Assembly (NCBI RefSeq): GCF_022921075.1
Contig: NZ_CP095050.1
Location: 4,650,001-4,714,000 of the forward strand
DNA: 64,000 nt
Direction of reading: 5' to 3'
Source: Hymenobacter sp. 5317J-9
GTDB lineage: Bacteria; Bacteroidota; Bacteroidia; Cytophagales; Hymenobacteraceae
Every line of letters begins with the position of its first letter. Position 1 is the first letter of the stretch. Below are positions 17,058-27,289 of this stretch, piece after piece. The position numbers and the translations under genes were made by a program. The notes under the pieces were generated by a model. The model did not search any database, had not been told where the DNA came from, and saw only the letters and a list, made by a program, of their open reading frames with translations.

Positions 17058-17161
17058 CCTGTCATCCTGAGCGCAGCGAAGGACCTTCTTCCGCTGGCTG
17101 TATTACTCCCTGCAATTCGTTCCTCGGTGAAAAGGTCCTTCGCTGCGCTCAGGATGACAGG
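17058..17161. repeat. Palindromic repeat, GTCATCCTGAGC subfamily, copy 3
   Basis: Perfect 30-bp arms (17058-17087 with 17132-17161) around a 44-base spacer, between mreD and mrdA within the operon. The arm core is GTCATCCTGAGCGCAGCG followed by AAGGACCTT, a variant also found at 55943-56049. Confidence 0.9.
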
Positions 17162-17175
17162 ACTTTACATGAAAT

Positions 17176-17703
17176 CTAGTTCCTCCCCCGCCGCACCGGG
17201 AAAAACAGCAGCTGCACGATTAACAACGACAACCCGGTAAAGAGTGCACTCACCAGCATTTTGCCCAGCGTGAGGCCAAAATGGTGAAAGCTGCCCAGCT
17301 CCAGCACGAAGAAGGCGGCATGGTGCAGCAGCACCAGCAGCGTGAGGTACACGCCAAACCATTGCCAGCCCATCTGGTGCACGTTCACGGCGTCGGCCGA
17401 GTCGTAGCCGTCGCGCGGGGTGAGCAGATGCAGCACCCACGGCCGCAGGAAGCCCAGCAGCACCGCCGCCGACGCGTGCAGCCCGCCGGTGTCATAAAAG
17501 ATGTCCATCGTCAGGCCCATCGCAAACGACAGCAGCAACTGCACCACAATGGGCGTGCGCAAGGGCAAAAACAGCAGAAAGCCCAGGTAGAAAAAGCACC
17601 AGCCCAGGTCGAACAGCACCAGCCGGCTGATGAGCATCACGTGCAGGCCCGCGTACAGCGCAAACCGCAGAATCTGAACGAATAGAAACCGTAGGCCGCT
17701 CAT
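17176..17703 (-). CDS. mreD: Rod shape-determining protein MreD
   Basis: 175 residues with five or so hydrophobic helices, the normal size and profile for MreD. Recognisable parts are LGWCFFYLGFLLFLPLRTP and the conserved GLTMDIFYDTGGLHASA loop. MreD is an inner-membrane partner of MreC and the elongation machinery. It overlaps the end of mreC by four bases (17700-17703, ATGA), so translation is probably coupled. Confidence 0.9.
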   Translation of the reverse strand: MSGLRFLFVQILRFALYAGLHVMLISRLVLFDLGWCFFYLGFLLFLPLRTPIVVQLLLSFAMGLTMDIFYDTGGLHASAAVLLGFLRPWVLHLLTPRDGYDSADAVNVHQMGWQWFGVYLTLLVLLHHAAFFVLELGSFHHFGLTLGKMLVSALFTGLSLLIVQLLFFPVRRGRN

Positions 17704-18638
17704 TTGCGCTTCCCTCCTTCCGGCAGCATGCCCGCGCGGGCCTCCACGGTGTCGCGCTCGGCCCGGGGCCGGCTCGTCACCACGTACACGTATTGCAGGT
17801 TCGCAAAATTGACGCCCAGCCGCACCCGAATGGTCCAGAAGTTCTTATCTGGCTCCTTCACAAACGAATCGATGGTGCCAATAAAAATGCCTTCCGGAAA
17901 CACCGCGTTGTAGCCTGAGGTCACTATTGTGTCGCCGCGCACCAGCTTGGTTTCGCGCAGCACGTTGTCGAGCAGGGCGTGGGTGGGGTCGTCACCCTGC
18001 CACTTGATGGTGCCGAAAGTGCCGTCGCGCTTGATTTTAGAGGCAATGGTCGTTTTGGAATGCAGCACGCTGGCCACCGTAGCATAGTGTTCGGTCACGG
18101 CCTGCACGCGGCCGGCCACGCCGTTGGCGGCCACCACGCCCAGTCCGCGCTGCACCCCGTCGGCCGCCCCCACGTTCAGGGTGAAGAAGTTGTCCACATT
18201 GCTGAGCCGGTTATTGATAACCCGGGCCGGAATGAGGGGATAACTCGGGTTACGGGCCGGCAGGCGCTGCAGACCGATGAGCAAAGTATCGGGCTTGGCC
18301 GACGGCCGCTGGTAGCGCACGCGCCGCAACGAGTCGGTGCGCGCCGGGGGCACGGCCACCGAGTCGGCCTCGCGCCGCACGGAATCGGGCGGATACAGCT
18401 GCTGGCGCAGGGCTGCGTTTTCGGCGGCCAGCTGCTGGTTCAGCTCGGCCAGGTGGAAGTAGTCGGTAATCTGGGTGCGGCGCTCCAGCACCACGCCCGC
18501 ATAGGAATTGGCCGAGTTAAAGAAAGCTGCCCGCTGGTACGAGTTATTCGTGACGAACAAATACAGGCTAACCACCTCCAACAAGCTAAACACCAGCACC
18601 CCGCGGAAGCGATACAGGAAAAGAAACAGATTCCGCAC
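17700..18638 (-). CDS. mreC: Rod shape-determining protein MreC
   Basis: 312 residues. A membrane helix near the N-terminus (VFSLLEVVSLYLFV) is followed by a coiled-coil stretch (LAELNQQLAAENAALRQQL) and the double beta-barrel periplasmic domain, recognised by GVVAANGVAGRVQAVTEHYA and TSGYNAVFPEGIFIGTI. MreC links MreB filaments to PBP2 in the periplasm. The C-terminus overlaps mreD by four bases. A palindromic repeat lies between mreB and this gene. Confidence 0.93.
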   Translation of the reverse strand: MRNLFLFLYRFRGVLVFSLLEVVSLYLFVTNNSYQRAAFFNSANSYAGVVLERRTQITDYFHLAELNQQLAAENAALRQQLYPPDSVRREADSVAVPPARTDSLRRVRYQRPSAKPDTLLIGLQRLPARNPSYPLIPARVINNRLSNVDNFFTLNVGAADGVQRGLGVVAANGVAGRVQAVTEHYATVASVLHSKTTIASKIKRDGTFGTIKWQGDDPTHALLDNVLRETKLVRGDTIVTSGYNAVFPEGIFIGTIDSFVKEPDKNFWTIRVRLGVNFANLQYVYVVTSRPRAERDTVEARAGMLPEGGKRK

Positions 18639-18661
18639 GGGTGAACAATTATTTAAAAGAA

Positions 18662-18751
18662 CGTCATGCTGAGCGCAGTCGAAGCATCTCGCGTGCTGGA
18701 GTAAGGAGTTACTCTCGCGGTAGAGATGCTTCGACTGCGCTCAGCATGACG
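18662..18751. repeat. GTCATGCTGAGC-family palindromic repeat, copy 4
   Basis: Perfect 29-bp arms (18662-18690 with 18723-18751), 32-base spacer, between mreB and mreC within the operon. Confidence 0.9.
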
Positions 18752-18773
18752 GGCTGGTGGTTTCGTTCTGGAA

Positions 18774-19799
18774 TTACGTCAGCAGCACGCCTTTGAAGGC
18801 CTGAATGTCCTTGATGGCCTTGCCGGTGCCGCGCACCACGGCACGCAGTGGGTCTTCGGCAATGTGAATGGGCAGTTTGGTTTTGGCCGCGAGGCGCTTG
18901 TCGAGCCCGCGCAGTAGCGCGCCGCCGCCGGTGAGGTGAATGCCGTTTTCGTAAATGTCGGCCGAGAGCTCGGGCGGCGAGATTTCGAGGGCCTTCAGCA
19001 CAGCTTCTTCGATTTTGGCCACCGACTTGTCGAGGGCAATGGCGATTTCTGAGAAGGTTACCTTGATAACTTTCGGAATGCCGGTCATCAGGTCGCGGCC
19101 GCGCACTTCGTGGTCGGGCGGCGGCACGTCGAGCTCGGTCAGGGCGGCGCCCACTTCGATTTTGATGCGCTCGGCCGAACGCTCGCCGATGAGCAGGTTG
19201 TGCTGCCGGCGCATATAGTCCAGAATGTCCTGGTTGAACACGTCGCCCGCCGTCTTAATCGACTGGTCGCACACGATGCCCGACAGGGCGATAACCGCAA
19301 TTTCCGTGGTGCCGCCCCCGATGTCGATAATCATCGAGCCCACAGGCTGCTCCACGTCGATGCCGATGCCGATGGCGGCGGCCATGGGCTCCTGAATCAT
19401 CCAGACTTCCTTGGCGCCGGCGTGCTCGGCCGAGTCGCGCACGGCGCGTTTCTCCACTTCCGTAATGCCCGAGGGGATGCAGATGACCATGCGGTGCGAG
19501 GGCTGAAACAGCCGCGTGCGCGTGTCAATCATCTTAATCATGCCCTTAATCATTTCCTCAGCGGCGTGGAAATCGGCAATTACCCCGTCCTTCAGCGGGC
19601 GGATGGTGCGGATGTTGTCGTGCGTTTTTTCGTGCATCTGCTGAGCCTGGCGGCCCACGGCGATGACTTTGTTGGTGGTGCGGTCTTTGGCGATGATGCT
19701 CGGCTCATCCACCACGATTTTGTCGTTGTGGATGATGAGCGTATTGGCCGTGCCCAGGTCGATGGCGATGTCGCTGGTCAGGAAATTAAAGAAACCCAT
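18774..19799 (-). CDS. mreB: Rod shape-determining protein MreB (actin homolog)
   Basis: 341 residues from MGFFNFL (ATG 19799); a longer in-frame extension to 19856 overlaps the promoter motif and has no family counterpart. Actin-fold nucleotide motifs are SDIAIDLGTANT (phosphate 1), GSMIIDIGGGTTEIAV (phosphate 2) and LTGGGALLRGLD (adenosine). MreB polymerises under the inner membrane and positions wall synthesis. The order purH (separate) - mreB - mreC - mreD - mrdA is typical of Bacteroidota. Confidence 0.97.
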   Translation of the reverse strand: MGFFNFLTSDIAIDLGTANTLIIHNDKIVVDEPSIIAKDRTTNKVIAVGRQAQQMHEKTHDNIRTIRPLKDGVIADFHAAEEMIKGMIKMIDTRTRLFQPSHRMVICIPSGITEVEKRAVRDSAEHAGAKEVWMIQEPMAAAIGIGIDVEQPVGSMIIDIGGGTTEIAVIALSGIVCDQSIKTAGDVFNQDILDYMRRQHNLLIGERSAERIKIEVGAALTELDVPPPDHEVRGRDLMTGIPKVIKVTFSEIAIALDKSVAKIEEAVLKALEISPPELSADIYENGIHLTGGGALLRGLDKRLAAKTKLPIHIAEDPLRAVVRGTGKAIKDIQAFKGVLLT

Positions 19800-19853
19800 T
19801 GAATTATATGCAATAAGGCGAAGCGCTGGCCGGGGCCGACGCGAAATAATGGG

Positions 19854-19861
19854 CAAAGGTA
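19854..19861 (-). promoter_or_regulatory. -7 promoter element (TACCTTTG) for the mre operon
   Basis: A minus-strand TACCTTTG, 54 bases upstream of the mreB start. It is an exact match to the TAnnTTTG consensus. Confidence 0.65.
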
Positions 19862-20033
19862 CGGAAGGTTTGGGCGGGGTTGGTAAACGGGATTATGGGA
19901 TTCTGCCAAGGGCACCACCCGGCCAGACAACCGACCCAAGCCGGTCATTATGAGAGGAACGCGGCAAAACGCAGCAATCTTGCTCCTATTGCCACCAGCC
20001 CTAAATTGTGCTGAAGTTTCCAGCTTAAAGCAC

Positions 20034-20064
20034 AAACCCCGGCGCTTTTGCAAGGCCGGGGCTT
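20034..20064 (-). terminator. Probable terminator after purH
   Basis: CCCCGGC (20037-20043) pairs with GCCGGGG (20055-20061), extended by G-U pairs. On the minus strand T-rich sequence follows. It lies 24 bases past the purH stop. Confidence 0.6.
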
Positions 20065-20088
20065 GTGGGTTTGGGAGGCTCCTTGCCG

Positions 20089-21624
<1,536 letters not shown>

Positions 21625-21659
21625 AAAACGAGGGAAAAAGCTGGGCACAATTGCCGCCG

Positions 21660-21667
21660 CGAAGGTA
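21660..21667 (-). promoter_or_regulatory. Probable -7 promoter element (TACCTTCG) for purH
   Basis: The minus strand reads TACCTTCG, one base off TAnnTTTG, 35 bases upstream of the purH start. Confidence 0.4.
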
Positions 21668-21810
21668 CGGAGCCCGTCGGGTGGCCTCCTAGCGTCAGCG
21701 TTACCGAATTATTAGCTCCACCGTGGGCAGGGCCGCACTGTGGCCCAGGCCGAACAACGGGGCGCTTTTTACGGTATAGCCTGTTCCTTCCACCCCGAAC
21801 TGATAAGCCC

Positions 21811-23019
21811 ATGTCGGCCGACTTTTTACCCTTCGCCGCGTCTGCCCCCGACGGCACGGACGCAGCCGCTCCGGGCGCCGAGCCGGCCGCGCCTCACTCC
21901 CCGGCCACGCCCGCACAGGCCGAAGCCGCTGCCGCCGCACTGGCACCGCGCCTGTTTGCCCAGGCCGCAGCCACCGACGAGGTGGGTGCGTTTCCGACCC
22001 AAGAATTCGGCTGGCTGCGGGCCGCTGGGCTGCTCACGGCCGCGCTGCCGCCGGCCCTGGGCGGCGCGGGCCTGCACGAGCCGGCCGCCACGCTGCCCCT
22101 GTTGCACACGCTGCAGCACATTGGGCGGGGCAACCTGGCGGTGGGCCGGGTGTTTGAGGGCCACGTGAATGCGCTCATGCTCATTCAGCAGCTGGGCACT
22201 ACCGCGCAGGTGGCGCGCTACGCTGCCGATGCCCGGGCCGGGCGGCTGTTTGGGGTGTGGAACACCGAAGTACCGGCCGACGGCGTGCGCCTCGAAGCCC
22301 TGCCCGATGGGCGCTACCGCCTGCACGGGGCCAAAACCTTTGCCTCGGGCGCGGGGCAGCTGGCGCGGCCGCTCATCACGGGGGCACTGCCCGATGGGGG
22401 CGGCTGGCAGCTGTTTGTGCTGCCGGCCGATAGCCAGGCTCCGGCGCTGGACCGCTCGTTCTGGCGGCCGCTGGGCATGCGGGCCACGGCCAGCTTCCGG
22501 GCCGATTTGACGGAGCTGGAAATCGGGCCCGACGACCTCATTGGCCCGCCCGACGCTTATTACCAGCAACCAGCGTTCAGCGGCGGAGCCATTCGGTTTG
22601 CGGCGGTGCAGCTGGGCGGAGCTGAGGCTGTATTTGAAGAAACCCGCGCCTTTTTGCGGGGCCTGGGGCGCATCGACGACCCCTACCAGCGCCAGCGGCT
22701 GGGCGAAATGGCCATTGCCTTGGAAAGCGGCCGCCAGTGGGTACGCGGTGCCGCTGAGCATGCCGCCCGTCCCGATGCTACCGAAGAGGCCGAAGCCACC
22801 GTAGCCTATGCCAACATGGTGCGCACGGCCATCGAAACCATTTGCCTCGACATGCTGCGGCTGGCCGAGCGCTGCGTGGGCGCCCGCGGCCTGCTGGAAC
22901 CCCAACCCTTCGAGCGCCTGCACCGCGACCTGACCCACTACCTGCGCCAGCCCGCTCCCGACGGCGCCCTGGCCGACGTGGGCCGCTTCGTACTCGAAGG
23001 CAAAAACTTCGTAAGCTAG
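21811..23019 (+). CDS. Acyl-CoA dehydrogenase family protein, first of a PIG-L/methyltransferase cluster
   Basis: 402 residues. The N-terminus is an Ala/Pro-rich extension of about 45 residues. It is followed by the helical N-domain (TQEFGWLRAAGLLTAALPPALGGAG), a beta-domain where WNTEV and GAKTFASGAG match the FAD-binding and substrate-lid positions, and the C-terminal helical bundle with RCVGARGLL. The family oxidises acyl-CoA thioesters to enoyl-CoA with FAD, but clustered members can act on carrier-bound or unusual substrates. The usual catalytic Glu could not be assigned with certainty. The stop is 3 bases before the PIG-L deacetylase start, so the two are co-transcribed. The pathway is unknown. 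Confidence 0.78.
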   Translation: MSADFLPFAASAPDGTDAAAPGAEPAAPHSPATPAQAEAAAAALAPRLFAQAAATDEVGAFPTQEFGWLRAAGLLTAALPPALGGAGLHEPAATLPLLHTLQHIGRGNLAVGRVFEGHVNALMLIQQLGTTAQVARYAADARAGRLFGVWNTEVPADGVRLEALPDGRYRLHGAKTFASGAGQLARPLITGALPDGGGWQLFVLPADSQAPALDRSFWRPLGMRATASFRADLTELEIGPDDLIGPPDAYYQQPAFSGGAIRFAAVQLGGAEAVFEETRAFLRGLGRIDDPYQRQRLGEMAIALESGRQWVRGAAEHAARPDATEEAEATVAYANMVRTAIETICLDMLRLAERCVGARGLLEPQPFERLHRDLTHYLRQPAPDGALADVGRFVLEGKNFVS

Positions 23020-23022
23020 CCG

Positions 23023-23799
23023 GTGCCTGAACCGCAGTTTCCCTTGGCTGACGCTATTCTTCCCTTCGACACGTATCCGATGCGGCCTTCCGGCTTCGCG
23101 GCCACGATGGGCCCCACCGTGGTGGTGGCCCCCCACCCCGACGACGAAGCCCTGGGCTGCGGCGGGCTGCTGGCGCTGCTGCGGCAGGCCAACGTGCCCG
23201 TAGCCGCCGTGCTGGTGAGCGACGGCAGCATGTCGCATCCCAACTCCATGCTGTTTTCGGCCACCGCCCGGCGGGCCGTGCGCGAGGCCGAGTTTCGACA
23301 TGCCCTCACCCTGCTGGGGCTGGACGATGACGAGCCGCTGCTGCTGGGTTTGCCCGATGGCCGCGTGCCCGGCGCAGTGGCCGAACCTGGGTTTGCTGAA
23401 GCTGTGGCGCAGCTGCGGGCATTCTTAGAATCGCACGCGGCCTCCACCGTGCTGGTGCCCTGGCGCCGCGACCCCCATCCCGACCACCGCGCCACCAGCC
23501 GGCTGGTGCAGGCCGCGTTGGCCGAAATGCCCCGGCCGCCCCGCCGCCTCGAATACCTGGTGTGGGCCTGGGAACGCGCCGCGCCCGAAGACCTGCCCAC
23601 GGCCGAGGATGGCGTGCAGGGCTTTCGTGTGAACATCGAGACCGGACTGCGGCAAAAACAGCGCGCCATCGCGGCGCACCGCTCGCAGGTGGCACCGGGC
23701 ATTTTTACCGATGATGCCGAGGGCTTTTTGCTGTCTGAAGCCATGCTGGCACACTTCGCGGTGCCGGTGGAAGTCTATTTTGAAGCCGTAGCCCCATGA
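23023..23799 (+). CDS. PIG-L family N-acetylglucosaminyl deacetylase-like protein
   Basis: 258 residues with a GTG start three bases after the previous stop. The zinc motif APHPDDE (His38, Asp40, Asp41) and the second motif RDPHPDHRATSRL are both intact, as in LmbE/PIG-L enzymes that remove N-acetyl groups from GlcNAc-containing lipids or small thiols. There is no signal peptide, so it is cytosolic. It overlaps the methyltransferase by four bases (ATGA). The setting, between an acyl-CoA dehydrogenase and a methyltransferase with a glycosyltransferase facing it, suggests tailoring of a glycolipid or sugar-containing metabolite (inference). Confidence 0.88.
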   Translation: MPEPQFPLADAILPFDTYPMRPSGFAATMGPTVVVAPHPDDEALGCGGLLALLRQANVPVAAVLVSDGSMSHPNSMLFSATARRAVREAEFRHALTLLGLDDDEPLLLGLPDGRVPGAVAEPGFAEAVAQLRAFLESHAASTVLVPWRRDPHPDHRATSRLVQAALAEMPRPPRRLEYLVWAWERAAPEDLPTAEDGVQGFRVNIETGLRQKQRAIAAHRSQVAPGIFTDDAEGFLLSEAMLAHFAVPVEVYFEAVAP

Positions 23800-24392
23800 A
23801 CCAGAACCAACCCAACACCTTACCGCCGGCTTACTTCGACCACGTGTACCAGGCCAACCGCGACCCGTGGAATTTTGAAACTAGCCCCTACGAGCGGGAG
23901 AAATACGCCGCCACACTGGCCGCCCTGCCCCGCCCGCATTACGCCGAAGCTTTTGAGATAGGCTGCTCATTGGGCGTGCTCACGGCCCAGCTGGCGGCCC
24001 GTTGCGGCCACTTGCTGGCGGTAGACGTGAGCGAAGCCGCCCTGGCGCAGGCCCGTGCTCGGTGCGCCAGCTTGCCACAAGTGGAGATTCGCCAGCTAAA
24101 CGTGCCCGCAGAATTTCCCACCCAAACCTTCGACCTGATTCTTGTATCGGAGGTAGGCTACTATTGGTCGGCTGCGGATTTGGCGCGTTCGGCCGATTTG
24201 CTCCTTGCCGGCTTGCAGCCCGGCGGCCACTTACTGCTAGTGCACTGGACGCCTCCTGTGCACGACTACCCGCTGACGGGCGACGACGTGCACGAATTCT
24301 TTCTGGCCCAAACCGCCGAGTCTGGTCCGCTACGCCACCTGAGCGGACAGCGGCACGAAACCTACCGGCTCGACCTGCTGGAAAAACGCTGA
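23796..24392 (+). CDS. SAM-dependent methyltransferase, NodS-like
   Basis: 198 residues. The Rossmann-type SAM motif I is FEIGCSLGVLTAQLA, followed by the acidic LAVDVSEAALAQARARC and motif II-like DLILVSEVGYYW. The start FDHVYQANRDPWNF and the GYYWSAADL segment recall NodS-type N-methyltransferases, which methylate a deacetylated aminosugar in Nod factor synthesis. That would fit a position right after a PIG-L deacetylase (inference). It overlaps the deacetylase by four bases, and its last 63 bases overlap the 3' end of the converging glycosyltransferase gene. Confidence 0.82.
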   Translation: MNQNQPNTLPPAYFDHVYQANRDPWNFETSPYEREKYAATLAALPRPHYAEAFEIGCSLGVLTAQLAARCGHLLAVDVSEAALAQARARCASLPQVEIRQLNVPAEFPTQTFDLILVSEVGYYWSAADLARSADLLLAGLQPGGHLLLVHWTPPVHDYPLTGDDVHEFFLAQTAESGPLRHLSGQRHETYRLDLLEKR

Positions 24393-25631
24393 GCTGCTGC
24401 GGTTCATTGGAACTATAGTGCCCTCCCGAATCAGCCGCGGCAACGCACGCAGTGCTTCCGACAGCGGCACCGGGGCCAGCACCAGCGCGGGGCTGTGCGC
24501 AGCTACCCATTCCCAGAGCGCCCCAAAAGTGGCAGCCCGCCGCACCTGCTGCTGCAGGGCGCCTTCGGGCAGATTCAGGCGGGTGAGCAGCGCGTCGGCA
24601 TCGGCCCCTAGCTGGCCCTGCCAGTAGGCGCGCAATTGGCGACGAAGCTGCCAGCACCGGGCCAGCTGCACGGGGTTGTCGACGCGCGGCTCGCGTTGCT
24701 GCCGGGCCATGTGCAGCCACTCGCGCAACTGCCACGACAACCCCACCTCGACCCGGCCCTGCCGCCGCGCGGAGGTGAGCACCTGCACGGCCGGGCTGTG
24801 GCGCAGCCGCAAATCGTGCCGGCGCAGGGCTTGGCACAGGGCTTCGTCTTCCAGAAACCGTACTTCGGGCAGTCCGCCCACCTGGCGGTAGGCGCGGGCG
24901 GTGAGGGCCAGGCTGGCGCCAAAATGCTGGTGGTGGCGCGGCCAGGGGTCGGCGGGGATGGGGTCGATTTGATGTTCGAGGCGGGCGCACAACTGCCGGT
25001 AGGCGGCGTCGGCGGCCTGAATGCGGCGGAGCGGCTGCAACGCCGGCCCGCTCATTTTGGTGAGAATGCGGCCGCCCACGGCGTCGGCCCCGGCCAGGAT
25101 TTCGGCCTGAATGGCCGCCAGCCAGGTGGGAGCTACGCAGGTGTCGGCGTCGGTGCTGGCAATGATGCCAAGCGGGCGGCGCACGTGCTCCAATCGATTG
25201 CAGGCCTCGTCCATTAGCAGGCGGCGGGCGCGGCCCACGTGGGCTTTAGCCGCCGGCAGGCATAGCTCGGCCACATGCAAGGTGAGGTGCGGCAGTCGCG
25301 TGGCCTGCTGCCGCACCACGGCCGCCGTTTTATCGGTACAGTTGTTGGCCAGCACAATGACCTCGAAGCTGCCCTGGGGGAAGGCACGGCCCTGCAAATC
25401 AACCTGGCTGGCCAACGCGGCCAGTGTAGCGGGCAGGTTGGCTACTTCGTCTTTGGCCGGGATGATGATGCAAGCGCGAAGCTCCGGCGCCGGCGCCGGC
25501 AGCTGCTGGCAAAGCAAACGGGCGCTACGGCCACGGCGCGGCGCGGGCAAAAGCCAGTTTGCCAAAGGGGCAGGGGCGGTAGCAGTGGCCTCGCCGGAGG
25601 CAAGGAAACGGGAAGGAGTAGCGTGGTCCAT
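24330..25631 (-). CDS. Family 2 glycosyltransferase converging on the PIG-L cluster
   Basis: 433 residues. The GT-A fold is shown by ACIIIPAKDEVANLPATL at the start of the catalytic domain, VLANNCTDKTAA, the metal-binding DAD in ASTDADTCV, and FLEDEALCQAL as the acceptor/base region. No membrane helix is seen. The C-terminal part (residues 330-433) is helical and ends without a known domain. The gene is antisense to the acyl-CoA dehydrogenase, PIG-L and methyltransferase genes and overlaps the last by 63 bases. The four gene families together look like one sugar-modifying pathway, though the sugar and acceptor are unknown. Confidence 0.82.
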   Translation of the reverse strand: MDHATPSRFLASGEATATAPAPLANWLLPAPRRGRSARLLCQQLPAPAPELRACIIIPAKDEVANLPATLAALASQVDLQGRAFPQGSFEVIVLANNCTDKTAAVVRQQATRLPHLTLHVAELCLPAAKAHVGRARRLLMDEACNRLEHVRRPLGIIASTDADTCVAPTWLAAIQAEILAGADAVGGRILTKMSGPALQPLRRIQAADAAYRQLCARLEHQIDPIPADPWPRHHQHFGASLALTARAYRQVGGLPEVRFLEDEALCQALRRHDLRLRHSPAVQVLTSARRQGRVEVGLSWQLREWLHMARQQREPRVDNPVQLARCWQLRRQLRAYWQGQLGADADALLTRLNLPEGALQQQVRRAATFGALWEWVAAHSPALVLAPVPLSEALRALPRLIREGTIVPMNRSSSAFFQQVEPVGFVPLSAQVA

Positions 25632-25945
25632 TGACCACTACTACGTCAGTAAATACAAAATGGTAGTGTTCAGCTTGGGTGCTGCTTGCGGGGCCAAACG
25701 CGTATCCTGAACCATGCAGACTGGCCTTGGGTTTGAAAACCAGCCAATTTACTTTTCCCGTCCACCGAGCCCAAATGTCTAAAAATTGTACACTTTTGGC
25801 GGCAGCTCCCTGTTGGCAGTAACCGGCGCGGCTGAACCGCGAATTGGCCTGCTTGCCGGGCGCACCAGCAGGGGATGAAAAACGACAAGCTCCCCAGTTG
25901 CCGGGGGAGCTTGTCGCAATATGGTTTTCAGCTGCTGGCGCAGGC
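25632..25945. other. 314-base gap without a recognised gene
   Basis: The right end holds the terminator of the minus-strand barrel protein gene. The rest lies upstream of the glycosyltransferase start and should contain its promoter, but no exact TAnnTTTG match was found there. The base composition is more AT-rich than the flanking genes. No small ORF with coding character was seen. Confidence 0.5.
25878..25916 (-). terminator. Rho-independent terminator of the BamA/TamA-like gene
   Basis: A 13-bp perfect stem (25883-25895 with 25904-25916) followed on the minus strand by five T residues (25878-25882). Confidence 0.85.
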
Positions 25946-27196
25946 TTAAAACGCCTCGCCAATGGCGAAGAGGATGCCGGGCTTGCTGCCCGTGCCACCA
26001 GCGTAGTCGAGGCGCAGGTTCACCCGGTCGCGGCGGATAAAGTTGAAGCGAATGCCCGCCCCGCCGGCCACTTTGGTGTCGTTTAGGGCAAATTTGTCGA
26101 TGTAGTTGTTCACGTTGCCCACGCCGCCGAACACGGCCCCGTCGAACCGGCTCAGCACGCTGCCGCCGTTGGGGAACAGCTTGTGGCGGATTTCGGCCTG
26201 AAACATAATCATCTGCCGGTCGCGGAAGCGCTGCTCGTAGATGCCGCGCATCAGGTTGGCGTTGTTGTAGAGGGTGCCGCCGAGGTTGGCGCCCAGGCCG
26301 GCCAGCTCGCGAAACGGCACGTCGCCGGTGTGGAACTGCCCAAGGAACTGCGCCGCTAGAATGGTGCGGTTGGAACCGAGGGGCTGAAAGTGGCGAGCAT
26401 CGAGCTGGTAGCGCACAAAGCGGTAGTCGGACCCCAGCCCGGTGCCGTTGAAAGTGACGCCAAAATCGAGCAGGTTGCCTTTAAAAGCGGCCAACGGCAC
26501 GTCGCGCGTGTCGTAGGAAATCACCGGGCCGAGGCCCGAGATGCGGGTGGCCTGGCGCTCGCGCTCGGTCACGCGCGGGTCGGTGTAGAACGCGCTGGGG
26601 CGGTTGTTGTCGGTGTTCGTGCCCGGCGATTCCACTTTGCCAATGTTGGTGAAGCGGTATTGCGCGCCAAAAAACAGCTTGGGCGCAATCTGCTTCTGCA
26701 AGCGCTGGTTGATAATGAACAGCTTATAGGCCGTTTCTGACTCATCGATGCTTGCCGAAGCGGGCCCCTTGCCGTAGTAGTAGAGCAGGATATCGTAGGC
26801 ACTGATTTCACCGTTCAGGTAAAATTTCTCGCCGGGCGTGTACACCGAGTGCACCAGCTGAATCAGCGACTGGCCCTCGGTGGTGGTCCAGTACTGCAGG
26901 CGGGCGTTGGAAGGCCGCGTGAGGGTATCCTCCGAAAAACGGCCGCTGAGCAACGCGCCGAGGCCATAGCCCAGGCCCGTTTCGGCCTGGTAAAACAGCA
27001 CCGGGATGGGCAGCAAGCTCAAGCGCCCGCTTTTGCCTAACTGGCCAAAGGATTTTGTTCCCAAGGCTGCCCTGGTGGCCAGCGGGGCCAGGCCGTTGCC
27101 GGGCGAAGTGTAAACGGAATCGAGGGGGGCAGCCGGCTGGGCAGCGGCGGTAAAAGCCAGCCCGGACAGAAGCAGGGCTGCGAGAGAAAAGCGCAT
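25946..27196 (-). CDS. BamA/TamA family outer-membrane beta-barrel protein without POTRA domains
   Basis: 416 residues. A signal peptide (residues 1-19, ending TAAAQ) is followed by about 45 residues and then a surface-antigen (D15) type barrel of alternating amphipathic strands (VLFYQAETGLGYGLGALL, then GLGPVISYDTRDV, GIRFNFIRRDRVNLRLDYA). It ends in Phe (AIGEAF), as expected for a protein inserted by the Bam machinery. Most of the length is barrel, leaving no room for POTRA repeats, so it is not BamA itself. Similar short proteins occur widely in Bacteroidota with unknown role. It is monocistronic with a clear terminator. Confidence 0.8.
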   Translation of the reverse strand: MRFSLAALLLSGLAFTAAAQPAAPLDSVYTSPGNGLAPLATRAALGTKSFGQLGKSGRLSLLPIPVLFYQAETGLGYGLGALLSGRFSEDTLTRPSNARLQYWTTTEGQSLIQLVHSVYTPGEKFYLNGEISAYDILLYYYGKGPASASIDESETAYKLFIINQRLQKQIAPKLFFGAQYRFTNIGKVESPGTNTDNNRPSAFYTDPRVTERERQATRISGLGPVISYDTRDVPLAAFKGNLLDFGVTFNGTGLGSDYRFVRYQLDARHFQPLGSNRTILAAQFLGQFHTGDVPFRELAGLGANLGGTLYNNANLMRGIYEQRFRDRQMIMFQAEIRHKLFPNGGSVLSRFDGAVFGGVGNVNNYIDKFALNDTKVAGGAGIRFNFIRRDRVNLRLDYAGGTGSKPGILFAIGEAF

Positions 27197-27289
27197 GGGA
27201 GCGGCGGGTAATGGATGAATTGCCCTATCAACGGATTACACCGCGCTACGGTTGGACATTGGTGCTTCGCCAGCGCCCCACCCGCCAAA

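Noticed and set aside
21826..23301. A 491-codon minus-strand open frame
   Set aside because: Antisense to the acyl-CoA dehydrogenase and PIG-L genes, with no recognisable motifs.
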